The notes beneath the pieces were generated by a model. That model made no database searches. It worked only from the letters and a program-made list of their open reading frames with translations, and was not told the DNA's origin. A DNA stretch of 25,912 nt, taken from NCBI GenBank assembly GCA_964542055.1, contig CAZITB010000028.1:1-25912 (forward strand), written 5' to 3'. The stretch comes from CAZITB01 sp964542055. GTDB taxonomy: Bacteria > Planctomycetota > Phycisphaerae > Sedimentisphaerales > CAMDDF01. The number at the start of each line of letters is the position of its first letter. Positions within the stretch are counted from its first letter, which is position 1. Of the stretch, positions 14,886 through 23,281 are shown piece by piece. The position numbers were made by a program, and so were the translations under genes.

Positions 14886-15759
14886 TACAATCACCATTGT
14901 AACTGTTAACTGGTATTCATATGAATATCTGAATTTTTTATTCGAAAATTTAACAACTAAATCTTCCAAAAATCTAAAACTTTATTTTTTAATTGTTGAT
15001 AATACAAATGGCAAGGACGATAACCTTGTTAAGCTAAGCCAAAAATACAACGCAAAAATTATTTTAAATGACACTCAAGATTTAAAAGGCTCAGATGCGC
15101 ATGCACTGGGCCTTAATCTTGCATTAAAAAACATCACTACTTTTTATACGTTAATTGTCGATCCTGACATTTTTGTTTTTAAAGATAATTGGGATACTTT
15201 TTTAATTGACTTACTAAATCATAATAAAGCCATAGTTGCCGGTTCAACATATCCGCAGTGGCAGCTAGGCAAATATCACAATTTTCCAAATCCTGTTTTT
15301 TGTTTTTTTAAAACTGAGGAATTTCTAAAATTAAAACCAGACTGGAGACCTTTTGAAAACAGTATACTTAAAAAAAACTGGGATTTTTTGAGGAGAAACT
15401 TTTTAAGGCTTGGTACTTTAATTGGTCGAAAGGCATTTGAAAAATCTATAATAGTAAGAAATATATGGCCAAAACTCGAACGTTCAATTGGAGTTTGCAG
15501 TAAAGATACAGGTTGGAGAGTTGCAAAAACAGCTTGTCAAAAGAAAATAAAGTCTGTCATATTTGATACAGCATTGTATACTGAACTGCCTGAAGGATAT
15601 AAATTAGCTGAATTGGCCAGGAATTTCGAACTTTACTGTTATAAAAACGAACCCATACTAGTTCATAAATATTCCACTTGTTCCATTTTGTGGAAAACAA
15701 AAAACGGAAGCAGTAAAAAATTTTGGTTAGAGTGTATACAAAATATTACAACTTCATAA
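14875..15759 (+). CDS. GT-A (family 2-like) glycosyltransferase
   Basis: A 294-residue soluble protein with a GT-A N-terminal fold: ITIVTVNWYSYEYLNFLFEN, then YFLIVDNTNGKDD, then SDAHALGLNLALK, and the metal-binding DxD equivalent D-P-D at residues 96-98 (TLIVDPDIFVF). The C-terminal half has no motif I recognise. It probably transfers a nucleotide sugar onto a surface glycan or protein; donor and acceptor are unknown. The ATG lies inside the last codons of the PEP-CTERM gene (overlap 14875-14885). Base composition is very AT-rich compared with the flanking housekeeping genes, as for the next two genes, which suggests that the block was acquired together. Confidence 0.78.
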   Translation: MIDNTITIVTVNWYSYEYLNFLFENLTTKSSKNLKLYFLIVDNTNGKDDNLVKLSQKYNAKIILNDTQDLKGSDAHALGLNLALKNITTFYTLIVDPDIFVFKDNWDTFLIDLLNHNKAIVAGSTYPQWQLGKYHNFPNPVFCFFKTEEFLKLKPDWRPFENSILKKNWDFLRRNFLRLGTLIGRKAFEKSIIVRNIWPKLERSIGVCSKDTGWRVAKTACQKKIKSVIFDTALYTELPEGYKLAELARNFELYCYKNEPILVHKYSTCSILWKTKNGSSKKFWLECIQNITTS

Positions 15760-15777
15760 AAAACTGAATTTGAGATT

Positions 15778-16968
15778 ATGAAAATAGCGATTTTTGGAGC
15801 TCTTGACAGACAAAATTACGGAGATTTATTATTTCCATTAGTCCTTAGCAAATATTTAGAAAAAATTAATAAGCAAACTCAAATAGGCTATTATGGGCTA
15901 ATAAATGCCGATTTTACAAGTTATGCAGGCTTTAAAACACAAAAATTTTCTTCTTTTTACAATGAAATACAAAAAAACAAATCCAAAAGTGTAATTATTA
16001 TAGCTGGTGGAGCCATTATTGGAGGTAAGGCTGGAAAACTTTATAGTTTTTTGCACCCTACACCTTTTAGAAACATATTAAGCACACCTTTACACCTACT
16101 GAGAATACCTAATCCCGCAGACTTCATTGCAAAAAGAAAATTAAACATAAACTGGAGTCCTTATCCATTCTGTATTCCAAAACCATCTGATAATTGTTTA
16201 GTAATATACAATTCTGTTGGTGACAAATTCCGACATTCAAAAAAAATAAATGATATTTTGAATCAAGCAGATTACTTATCTGTAAGGAACAAAAATTTGT
16301 ATGACGGCTTAAAAAGCAATTTAACTATTTCTAATGTTACATTAACAGTGGATTCTGCTAGTGTAATGTCAAAGCTATGGCCTATGAACTCTTTGGAATC
16401 AATCGTAACTGACAAAACAAAAAAAATTACTGACAAATTCAAAAAAGGGTATATTTCTTTTCAAGCCAAAGGAAAAAATATAAAACATTTAAAGATTATA
16501 AAGAACCAACTTGAAATTTTATACTCTAAAACAGGATTAGGAATCATTTTAACTCCTATAGGTACAGCGTTAAGACATGAAGATGATATCCTGCTAAGAT
16601 CTCTTAAAAAAGAATCGAATATTCCTATAGAAATTGTTGATGTCGTAAACATATTTGACACCATGTATTCAATTGCAAAATCAAAACTTTTTATTGGAAC
16701 AAGCCTTCATGGGAACATAACAGCAATGAGTTATGGAATTAAACATCTTGCCATTACCAAAATACCAAAGTTAGATCAATACATAAAATATTGGGATATA
16801 GAACCAATAAAATCGTTGGGTTGTGTTAAATTGAATGAATTTTATGAGAAATCTATGTTTTTAATTAATTCAAAAATAGAAAATGAACTATTGGAAAATT
16901 CAGCTAAACTAGTTAGCTTAGCTGATTTAAACTTAAACAGAATTGTCAAGTTAATTGAGAGTTTTTGA
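15778..16968 (+). CDS. Polysaccharide pyruvyltransferase family protein
   Basis: A 396-residue protein of the PF04230 type. It begins MKIAIFGALDRQNYGDLLFP, with the family's N-Y-G-D motif, continues with IIIAGGAIIGG, and has the diagnostic FIGTSLHGNITAMSYG (about residues 306-321). Members such as CsaB and WcaK-like proteins add ketal pyruvate, taken from phosphoenolpyruvate, to cell-wall or exopolysaccharide sugars; pyruvylated glycans anchor surface-layer proteins in some bacteria. The acceptor here cannot be inferred. It starts 18 bp after the glycosyltransferase stop with a weak GAG-type ribosome binding site, and is AT-rich. Confidence 0.85.
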   Translation: MKIAIFGALDRQNYGDLLFPLVLSKYLEKINKQTQIGYYGLINADFTSYAGFKTQKFSSFYNEIQKNKSKSVIIIAGGAIIGGKAGKLYSFLHPTPFRNILSTPLHLLRIPNPADFIAKRKLNINWSPYPFCIPKPSDNCLVIYNSVGDKFRHSKKINDILNQADYLSVRNKNLYDGLKSNLTISNVTLTVDSASVMSKLWPMNSLESIVTDKTKKITDKFKKGYISFQAKGKNIKHLKIIKNQLEILYSKTGLGIILTPIGTALRHEDDILLRSLKKESNIPIEIVDVVNIFDTMYSIAKSKLFIGTSLHGNITAMSYGIKHLAITKIPKLDQYIKYWDIEPIKSLGCVKLNEFYEKSMFLINSKIENELLENSAKLVSLADLNLNRIVKLIESF

Positions 16969-16984
16969 TTTCTCGTCAAAAATA

Positions 16985-17947
16985 ATGAAAAAACTTATAA
17001 AAATATTTCGAATAGCTATTCTTGTATTATGTTTAGCCTATATCTTTATTTTTTTTATAAATAATAAAGAAGATTTAAAACTTTTATCTGAAATTAGTCT
17101 AGCCTCATGTATATTGCTTTTATCGCTATCTTTTATTTATCAGATCATTCATAGCTTCCGGTTTAAAATTATAATCGATAAATGTAATAATTCTAATATG
17201 CCATTTTGGAGTTGGTTCAAACTTTTTATACACACAAGATTTTTGAATCAGTTTTTTCCACAATCTGGCAACATATATAGAGGGTTTGCACTGAAAAAAA
17301 AGTTTGATATTTCTTACACAAATTATATCACAAGTTTTGCCTCATTTGCGTGGATGGACACTTGTTTCAATTTTATTATTGCTTCAGCTATTGTCTTGAT
17401 ATTTGAACCAAAACTTGAAATTTTTAATTTGAATGCTGGACTAATGATTTTTGGTTTAACCTGTATTACAATTATTTCGCCATATTTTCTTAATAAAATT
17501 TCTGTTTTTATAGAAAAAAAGTCTGAAAAGACTTTATGGATTCACAAAAAAAGCAACGACGTTTTAAATTCAACAATTAATAATATGAAAGATTTCAAAT
17601 TCGTCTCTAAAATACTGCTTTTAGGAATACTTGCATTTATAAGAACAATTGCGTTTTATTACGTTCTTTTTAAAAATTTCAATGTTGATCCTAATTTGTC
17701 AATTTTAGTAATTTTTTATGCTTTATTTAAACTAAGTAGTTTTTTTATAATAACTCCGGGAAATCTGGGTATACAGGAAATTGCATTTGGCTTCCTCAGT
17801 GCCCAATTAGGTATAGGTATATCAGAGGGGATTTTAGTTTGTGCAACAGGTAGGGTTATTGGGGTTTTAGTTATAATTATTCTAGGAATTTCAACAGGTG
17901 GATATGATTTGATCATACAGGAAAGGGCAAATAAAAATAATCTTTAA
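16985..17947 (+). CDS. Lysylphosphatidylglycerol synthase TM region / UPF0104-like membrane protein
   Basis: An integral membrane protein of about 320 residues with seven or eight hydrophobic segments. The C-terminal half has SSFFIITPGNLGIQEIAFGF, the P-G-x-L-G-x-x-E signature of the LPG_synthase_TM (PF03706, AglD/MprF membrane part) family. Stand-alone members are often encoded in polysaccharide and glycosyltransferase clusters and are thought to act as lipid or lipid-linked sugar flippases. No soluble synthase domain follows. A TTG at 16955 would extend the frame into the previous gene. The ATG at 16985 (MKKLIKIFRIAILVLC) is preferred, 16 bp after the previous stop, although neither has a good ribosome binding site. 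Its composition is extremely AT-rich. Its stop codon overlaps that of the convergent DUF354 gene. Confidence 0.8.
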   Translation: MKKLIKIFRIAILVLCLAYIFIFFINNKEDLKLLSEISLASCILLLSLSFIYQIIHSFRFKIIIDKCNNSNMPFWSWFKLFIHTRFLNQFFPQSGNIYRGFALKKKFDISYTNYITSFASFAWMDTCFNFIIASAIVLIFEPKLEIFNLNAGLMIFGLTCITIISPYFLNKISVFIEKKSEKTLWIHKKSNDVLNSTINNMKDFKFVSKILLLGILAFIRTIAFYYVLFKNFNVDPNLSILVIFYALFKLSSFFIITPGNLGIQEIAFGFLSAQLGIGISEGILVCATGRVIGVLVIIILGISTGGYDLIIQERANKNNL

Positions 17948-18966
17948 CTTTTAAATTTTTCAATATTTTCTATGATATATTCAGTTACATCTATTTTTTC
18001 TGCAATTAATTTATTTTTTAGATTTTGGTTTTTTTTGGAAGCGTTTTGCTCGGTTAAAAATTCGATGCCAAAATCCAGCGCCTTATCTGTTTCAACGGTC
18101 TGTTTTACAAGACCGTAGTTTTCGAGCATGTCTATATAGCCGAGTTTTAAAGTATTTATATATACTGCGGGGACGCCGAGAACGGCAGATTCTGATATCA
18201 TAGTAGCACCCTCGCCGATGCAAAGAGATGCAAAAGCCATGACGTGATGTATCTGATGGGCTGGTATTGAAAGCTGGTATTGTTTTAAAGATTCCGGGCA
18301 ATTTCCTTCGACAGACAGATACGGATTTGCATATTTCGAGAGCTTGTCAAGGAATTCGGTCATTTTCGAACAATCGAAACCGCTTTGGCCGACGTCATGA
18401 TGTGCCTGCCAGCTGACCATTCTGACGATGCAGTATTTTTGATCAGGATCAATTTTTAAAGATCGAACGATATTTTTGTCAGGTGTGAAATAATTGGGGC
18501 CTAGATACGCAAGTTCGTGAAAACCTTTATATAACTTTTGCTTTGCAATCGGATTTTTAAGATAACAGTCAGGGCTGTGGATTTCTGTTGCAAACGGCCA
18601 TGTAATCTTATGGCCCTTTGTTTGATGTTCTGTATCATCGAAAATGATAGAAGGTTTATTAATAAGCTTGCCGACGTGAGAAATAAAATAACCGCTTATA
18701 CCGGTTAAAACGTCAGGTTTGAATTTTTTGCAATAATTACAGAGCTTAATGTCCCGGCTTACTAATTCCTTTAAAAGGTTTAAACTGCCCTTTGCCGCTG
18801 TGCTTAAACAGGTATATTTAAGACCATAATTTTCAAGCAATTCAATAGTTACATCTTTTTGACGTGTTGTAATAGCAATGTGGTGACCTTTACTTTGCCA
18901 TATTTTTATGGCATTGCGAAAAAAGTGAACATGAGCAGGATGGATTATATCAACAAGAATTTTCAT
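17944..18966 (-). CDS. DUF354 family GT-B-like protein
   Basis: A 340-residue protein that matches DUF354 (PF04007): MKILVDIIHPAHVHFFRNAI, the fitted loop KPSIIFDDTEHQTKGH, YLGPNYFTPD, and IGEGATMISESAVLGVPAVY near the C-terminus. The family has a GT-B-like fold related to UDP-GlcNAc 2-epimerase and glycosyltransferases and is found in bacterial and archaeal surface-glycan clusters; the reaction is not established. The start follows the GT2 stop by one base (TAA-G-ATG), so it is probably coupled. It is the last gene of the dxr-rseP operon and ends tail to tail with the flippase-like gene, with the two stop codons interleaved. Confidence 0.87.
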   Translation of the reverse strand: MKILVDIIHPAHVHFFRNAIKIWQSKGHHIAITTRQKDVTIELLENYGLKYTCLSTAAKGSLNLLKELVSRDIKLCNYCKKFKPDVLTGISGYFISHVGKLINKPSIIFDDTEHQTKGHKITWPFATEIHSPDCYLKNPIAKQKLYKGFHELAYLGPNYFTPDKNIVRSLKIDPDQKYCIVRMVSWQAHHDVGQSGFDCSKMTEFLDKLSKYANPYLSVEGNCPESLKQYQLSIPAHQIHHVMAFASLCIGEGATMISESAVLGVPAVYINTLKLGYIDMLENYGLVKQTVETDKALDFGIEFLTEQNASKKNQNLKNKLIAEKIDVTEYIIENIEKFKS

Positions 18967-18967
18967 C

Positions 18968-19900
18968 TTATCTTAACAGCCTTGTCGAGCTTTCATGTTT
19001 CATAATAAGCCTTCTGTTTACTCCGATTATATGACCTATTATGCCAAGTGAAAAAAGGTTGAATGATATGATCACTAAAACAGCACCTAACAACAACGAT
19101 TGCATATGCCCGGAAGTGCCCTCTTTGAAATAATAATATAAAAACCTTAAACATGGTATAAGGCCAAGAATTCCGGTGACAACAGAAGCGTAAAGGAAAG
19201 TCATAAAAGGTTTGTATATGACATATGCTTTTAAAATTACCCATACAGAGCGGGCGATGTAGCCTGGGATAGATTTTATAAGTCTTGACTCGCGAGTTTT
19301 ACCGTTTACATCAATCGGAACCGAGGTAATTCGCATCCCCATTGCACCTGCTTGTATTATAGTTTCAAGTGTATATGTATAACGATTAAAAACCTCGAGC
19401 TGACTTGCGGCATCAGCAGAATAGGCTCGAAAGCCGCTGGTAGTATCCGGTACAGCGGTTCCTGAAAAACGGCGGACTACAACACTGCCAAGCCTTTGAA
19501 GTTTCTTTTTGACAGGCGAAAAATGTTCGATTTGTTCTATCGGTCTTGCTCCAACAACGATATCGGCTTGATTGTCAATTATCGGCTTTATTAAATCCTT
19601 GATGTAAGCGGCCTTATATTGATTATCTCCGTCGGTGTTTACGATAATATCGGCTCCATGGTTGAGACAATATGCCAAGCCCCTAGTAAAAGCTTTTGCT
19701 AAGCCATGATTAGAACCAAGCTGGATAATATGATGTACACCAAGCTCTCTGGCAACTTCAATGGTTTTATCAGTACTGCCGTCATCAATAACCAGATACT
19801 CAATTTCATCAATACCAGCCAAGTGCTTTGGCAGATCATTGATGACTTCCTGCAAAGTGGTTTCTTCATTGAAACAAGGTATTTGAATTATGAGTTTCAT
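18968..19900 (-). CDS. Family 2 glycosyltransferase, polyprenyl-phosphate sugar synthase-like
   Basis: A 310-residue protein with the DPMS-like GT2 layout. The catalytic domain carries IQIPCFNEETTLQEVI, LVIDDGSTDKT, GLAKAFTRGLAYCLNHGADI, NTDGDNQY (the DxD-type motif) and DTTSGFRAYS. Two C-terminal membrane helices (about 230-255 and 265-290) follow. Related enzymes charge polyprenyl phosphate with mannose or glucose on the cytoplasmic side. Its position in an operon with dxr and next to DUF354, together with a GT-C enzyme about 5 kb away, fits a lipid-linked sugar pathway. The start lies 14 nt after the rseP stop without a good ribosome binding site. The sugar cannot be predicted. Confidence 0.88.
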   Translation of the reverse strand: MKLIIQIPCFNEETTLQEVINDLPKHLAGIDEIEYLVIDDGSTDKTIEVARELGVHHIIQLGSNHGLAKAFTRGLAYCLNHGADIIVNTDGDNQYKAAYIKDLIKPIIDNQADIVVGARPIEQIEHFSPVKKKLQRLGSVVVRRFSGTAVPDTTSGFRAYSADAASQLEVFNRYTYTLETIIQAGAMGMRITSVPIDVNGKTRESRLIKSIPGYIARSVWVILKAYVIYKPFMTFLYASVVTGILGLIPCLRFLYYYFKEGTSGHMQSLLLGAVLVIISFNLFSLGIIGHIIGVNRRLIMKHESSTRLLR

Positions 19901-19914
19901 CGGTTTGGGTTAAA

Positions 19915-21990
19915 TTACATAAAAATGTTTTTGATGTCATTGAAGGTTACCAGCACAAAGATTGTAAGTATCATTAAAAGTCCGACATAATTAATTATTC
20001 CCTGAGCTTTTTGGCTTAAGGGTTTACCCCTGAGTTTTTCTATCAGCAGCATAACAACAACGCCTCCGTCCATAACCGGTAAAGGCAGAAAGTTGAAAAC
20101 TGCTATAGCTGCACTGATCAAAGCCATGAAGTACAGATAGTAAACCAATGACTGCTGGGCAACGATTTTGTAACTCATGCTCACGATACCTATGGGTCCC
20201 GAAAGTGCAGCAGGACTTACCAATCCAAGGAATAATTGTTTCAATGTTAAATAAGTGGTAATTATCAGATCGACCGTTTTCTTGAAACCCATTTCGAGGG
20301 CTTGTAACGGATTGGACGCTTTTTGAATTTCACGCATTTGTTCAAAAGGTATTTCTCCACCTAAAAGAGAAACGGCACTGAAATTGTTTGGGTCTGCCAA
20401 AAATGATACGCTGTTTTCTGAGCCATTTGTTGAATAGGACAATTGTATCTGCCGGCCTTGATTTTGCTTTACAATATTGATTACATCAGTGAAACTTTTA
20501 ACTTGCCGGCCTGCTACTGATTCGATTCTTGCTCCACCGGGAATGTTCAATGCATTTATATCCTCAGTATTTACAGTCTTGGCAATTACCGGCGAAGAAA
20601 AATCGTATTCAAGCGGAATTCCCAGCATTACATGGCCACTTTTTTTGTCTAATTCAGGTTTAGTTTCAACGGTAACTTCCTGGCTGTTACGCAAGACGGT
20701 CATATTTAAAGTTTTGCCCTGGAACTGGCGTGTCATGTCACGGAGTTCTTTGTAAGTAGGATTGTTAATATCTTCAACTTTGATAATAACATCTCCGGGG
20801 TGGAGGCCCTGCTTTGATAAATTCGGGGAATTTTCGGTTTTGGCTTGGGGAATTTTAAGCCTTGGAACCATTGTATAAAAATTTCCAATCTGAGAATTAG
20901 AATTTGGGTCCTGTACACTGCTAAGGGGCAGCAAATATTCGAGAGGCAGTTCGGTTGTAATTTGTTTTACCTTGTCTTCAACTTGCCTTTCTACGGTGAT
21001 AGTAACTGAAGAAGAATCAATGTTTTTTAAGATTTCATTGAATTGCCAGAAAGTTTCTACGGGCTTATCATTTACAGCAATAACTTTATCTCCTCCTTTT
21101 AGTTTTGTTTCTTCAAGTAAAGTTTGCTGTTGCTGTTTTTCCTGAGGTTTACCTATGGTTAGGGAGGTTGGAGGAATTATACCTACACCTCTGAGTTTTT
21201 CGCCTGGCCTTTCTTCTGCAAGTACTCCAAAGTTTTTTATCTGTCCATCTTCAGAGCGAACTTTGAAATCAATTTCTTCTCCTCTGCCCGATAAGGGACC
21301 TGCAAGGAGTACATCAGTAAAATCGAGTGCTTTTTTTCCATTTACTTCCAGTATTCTATCGCCTGGCTGAAAACCAGCCTGAGCAGCTGGTGAGTTTGGC
21401 ACTACATCACCGACCATAGCGGGAGGAAGTTTAACGCCTATCATGAAAGTGATCATGAAAATTATTATAGCGCTAATTGCATTGAAAATAACACCGGCAG
21501 AGACCATAGCTATTCTTGAGGAAACTGGTTTATTGACAAAAGACCTTGGATCCTGATTTACTTCTGCGACTCCTACGTCTTCCTGGCCCAGTACTTTGAC
21601 AAACCCGCCAAAAGGTATTAACCCAATTCGATATTCAGTTTCACCGGGTTTGTTATTTTTCATTGGTATAGTAAAAGAAAGTTTGCCGTCTCCTTCTTCG
21701 CCTTTCTGATCTTCTTTAGGGAAAAATCTTGGCAAAATTCTTACCTTTAAGCCTCTTTCTGTTTTGATAACGCCGATTAATAAAGGATGAAAGCCAAGGC
21801 AAAAAGCCTGAACGTTCATATTGCTTAATTTACCTAGAGTGAAATGACCAAGCTCGTGAATGAAAATAACCGCACCAAAGCCGATTAAAACCATTAAAAC
21901 ATTCAAAAAAACCTGAAAGTTAGAAACAATGAAATACGCTAAAATAGCTAACACTATTATGAACTTTAGCAACGGTGAAAATTTTTTCAT
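19915..21990 (-). CDS. rseP: RseP-type site-2 protease with four PDZ-like domains
   Basis: An inner-membrane zinc metalloprotease (M50) that cleaves transmembrane segments of its substrates, typically anti-sigma factors or signal peptide remnants. The active site is HELGH (residues 45-49) in the second membrane helix. The last-helix metal ligand is in FLPLPVMDGG (Asp about 641). FGGFVKVLGQED and SGPIGI are also typical. At 691 residues it is about 240 longer than E. coli RseP, because the periplasmic insert contains four PDZ-like repeats (about 192-262, 284-347, 376-445, 466-535); each keeps a carboxylate-binding-loop or G-D-x-I-x-x-V pattern to some degree. AAGG lies 8 nt before the ATG. The gene follows dxr by 45 bp, a common bacterial pairing. 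Confidence 0.92.
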   Translation of the reverse strand: MKKFSPLLKFIIVLAILAYFIVSNFQVFLNVLMVLIGFGAVIFIHELGHFTLGKLSNMNVQAFCLGFHPLLIGVIKTERGLKVRILPRFFPKEDQKGEEGDGKLSFTIPMKNNKPGETEYRIGLIPFGGFVKVLGQEDVGVAEVNQDPRSFVNKPVSSRIAMVSAGVIFNAISAIIIFMITFMIGVKLPPAMVGDVVPNSPAAQAGFQPGDRILEVNGKKALDFTDVLLAGPLSGRGEEIDFKVRSEDGQIKNFGVLAEERPGEKLRGVGIIPPTSLTIGKPQEKQQQQTLLEETKLKGGDKVIAVNDKPVETFWQFNEILKNIDSSSVTITVERQVEDKVKQITTELPLEYLLPLSSVQDPNSNSQIGNFYTMVPRLKIPQAKTENSPNLSKQGLHPGDVIIKVEDINNPTYKELRDMTRQFQGKTLNMTVLRNSQEVTVETKPELDKKSGHVMLGIPLEYDFSSPVIAKTVNTEDINALNIPGGARIESVAGRQVKSFTDVINIVKQNQGRQIQLSYSTNGSENSVSFLADPNNFSAVSLLGGEIPFEQMREIQKASNPLQALEMGFKKTVDLIITTYLTLKQLFLGLVSPAALSGPIGIVSMSYKIVAQQSLVYYLYFMALISAAIAVFNFLPLPVMDGGVVVMLLIEKLRGKPLSQKAQGIINYVGLLMILTIFVLVTFNDIKNIFM

Positions 21991-22035
21991 TTCGAAAACC
22001 TTAATTAAATTAGTTACACTATCTACTTTTTATCG

Positions 22036-23193
22036 TCAAACTGAGTTTTTCACTGAACTATAAACTGTATTTCTGGCCCATTTATCTGTTTCCAGAAGCT
22101 GGGCGAGTGTCAAATCAGAGCTGACACTATGTTTACCCAAAGAATCTGCAATAAGTTCAAGGATATCGGCAAATTTTATTTTTCCTTCCAGAAAAAGCTC
22201 AACAGCGGCTTCATTTGCGGCGTTGAATACGACCGGGGCAGAGCCGCCCGTTGTGGCGACCTCAAAAGCAAGGTTGATTGCACGGGCCAAATGGCTTGTT
22301 GGTTTTTCGAAAGTGAGGGTTCCGAGCTGGTCGAGTTTTAAATGCTTTGTAATACCAGCTTTACGGTCGGGCCAGGTCAGGGCGTATTGAATGGGATGGC
22401 ACATATCAGGAGTTCCCATCTGGGCCATAACCGAGCCATCGACGAATTCGACCATTGAATGGACGATGGACTCTGGATGGATCAGGACGTCTATTTTTTT
22501 GACATCAACGCCGAAAAGCCATTTTGCTTCGATTATTTCGAGAGCTTTGTTCATCATGGTGGCGGAATCTATGGTGATTTTTGGACCCATATCCCAGGTT
22601 GGATGGGCCAGGGCGTCGGAAATCGTGGCATTTTGTATCATTTCGGGTGTTGAGGTTCTAAACGGGCCGCCCGAAGCGGTTAAGATCAATTTGCTTACCT
22701 GCTCGAGTTTGCCGCAGGCGAGACATTGGAAAATGGCGCAATGTTCGCTGTCCACGGGCAAAATTGTGGCATTGTATTTCCTGGCGGTTTCTGTAAGCAG
22801 TTTACCTGCAATGACTAACGGTTCTTTGTTGGCTATTGCAATGGTTTTACCTGCTTTGGCGGCGGCAAGGATAGCTGGGAGCCCGGCAGCGCCGACAACT
22901 GCGGCAAGAACCAGGTCGATATCTTCGGAAGAGGCGATTTGTTCCATTGCATCTTCGCCGGAGAGTAATTTGCATGATGAGGGGATTTTGGATTTTATAT
23001 CATTGTAAGAGTCACCATCAGTTACGCCGACGACTTTCGGATTATAAATGCTTGCCTGGTGAGCCAGCAAATCGATGTTTTTATGGCCTGTGATTGCGGC
23101 CAGTTCGTATTCACTTCCGAGGGCTTCGATTACACGAAGCGCATTTTTTCCTATGGAGCCAGTTGAACCGAGTACTGCGATTTTTTTTGCCAT
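22036..23193 (-). CDS. dxr: 1-deoxy-D-xylulose 5-phosphate reductoisomerase
   Basis: This cytoplasmic enzyme (also called IspC) converts DXP to MEP with NADPH, the committed step of the non-mevalonate isoprenoid pathway. The NADPH-binding N-terminus is VLGSTGSIGKNALRVIE. The central motifs are IANKEPLVIAG, PVDSEHCAIFQCL, HPTWDMGPKITIDSATMMNK, GLU/metal region ALEIIEAKWLFGV and LIHPESIVHSMVEF, all as in active enzymes. Length, 385 residues, is normal. It leads the operon dxr-rseP-GT2-DUF354 from a clear promoter. IspD, the next enzyme after it, is encoded separately at 910-1653. Ribosome binding site before the ATG is weak. Confidence 0.96.
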   Translation of the reverse strand: MAKKIAVLGSTGSIGKNALRVIEALGSEYELAAITGHKNIDLLAHQASIYNPKVVGVTDGDSYNDIKSKIPSSCKLLSGEDAMEQIASSEDIDLVLAAVVGAAGLPAILAAAKAGKTIAIANKEPLVIAGKLLTETARKYNATILPVDSEHCAIFQCLACGKLEQVSKLILTASGGPFRTSTPEMIQNATISDALAHPTWDMGPKITIDSATMMNKALEIIEAKWLFGVDVKKIDVLIHPESIVHSMVEFVDGSVMAQMGTPDMCHPIQYALTWPDRKAGITKHLKLDQLGTLTFEKPTSHLARAINLAFEVATTGGSAPVVFNAANEAAVELFLEGKIKFADILELIADSLGKHSVSSDLTLAQLLETDKWARNTVYSSVKNSV

Positions 23194-23230
23194 ACCAAAA
23201 CCATCAAATTATAAGTAAACAGAGTTGTTA

Positions 23231-23259
23231 TATTTAATCTTTAGAGTGCGATATGTCAA
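23231..23259 (-). promoter_or_regulatory. Promoter of the dxr-rseP operon
   Basis: On the minus strand TTGACA (23254-23259), a 17-nt spacer and TAAATA (23231-23236). The -35 is exact consensus; the -10 is good. It sits between the AraC-type gene and dxr and gives a leader of about 30 nt. Confidence 0.65.
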
Positions 23260-23281
23260 GATTTAACAATAATTTAGCGCT

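Noticed and set aside
22391..23008. Long open frame on the plus strand antisense to dxr (205 codons)
   Set aside because: It is the complement of a highly conserved enzyme; the translation has no recognisable domain.
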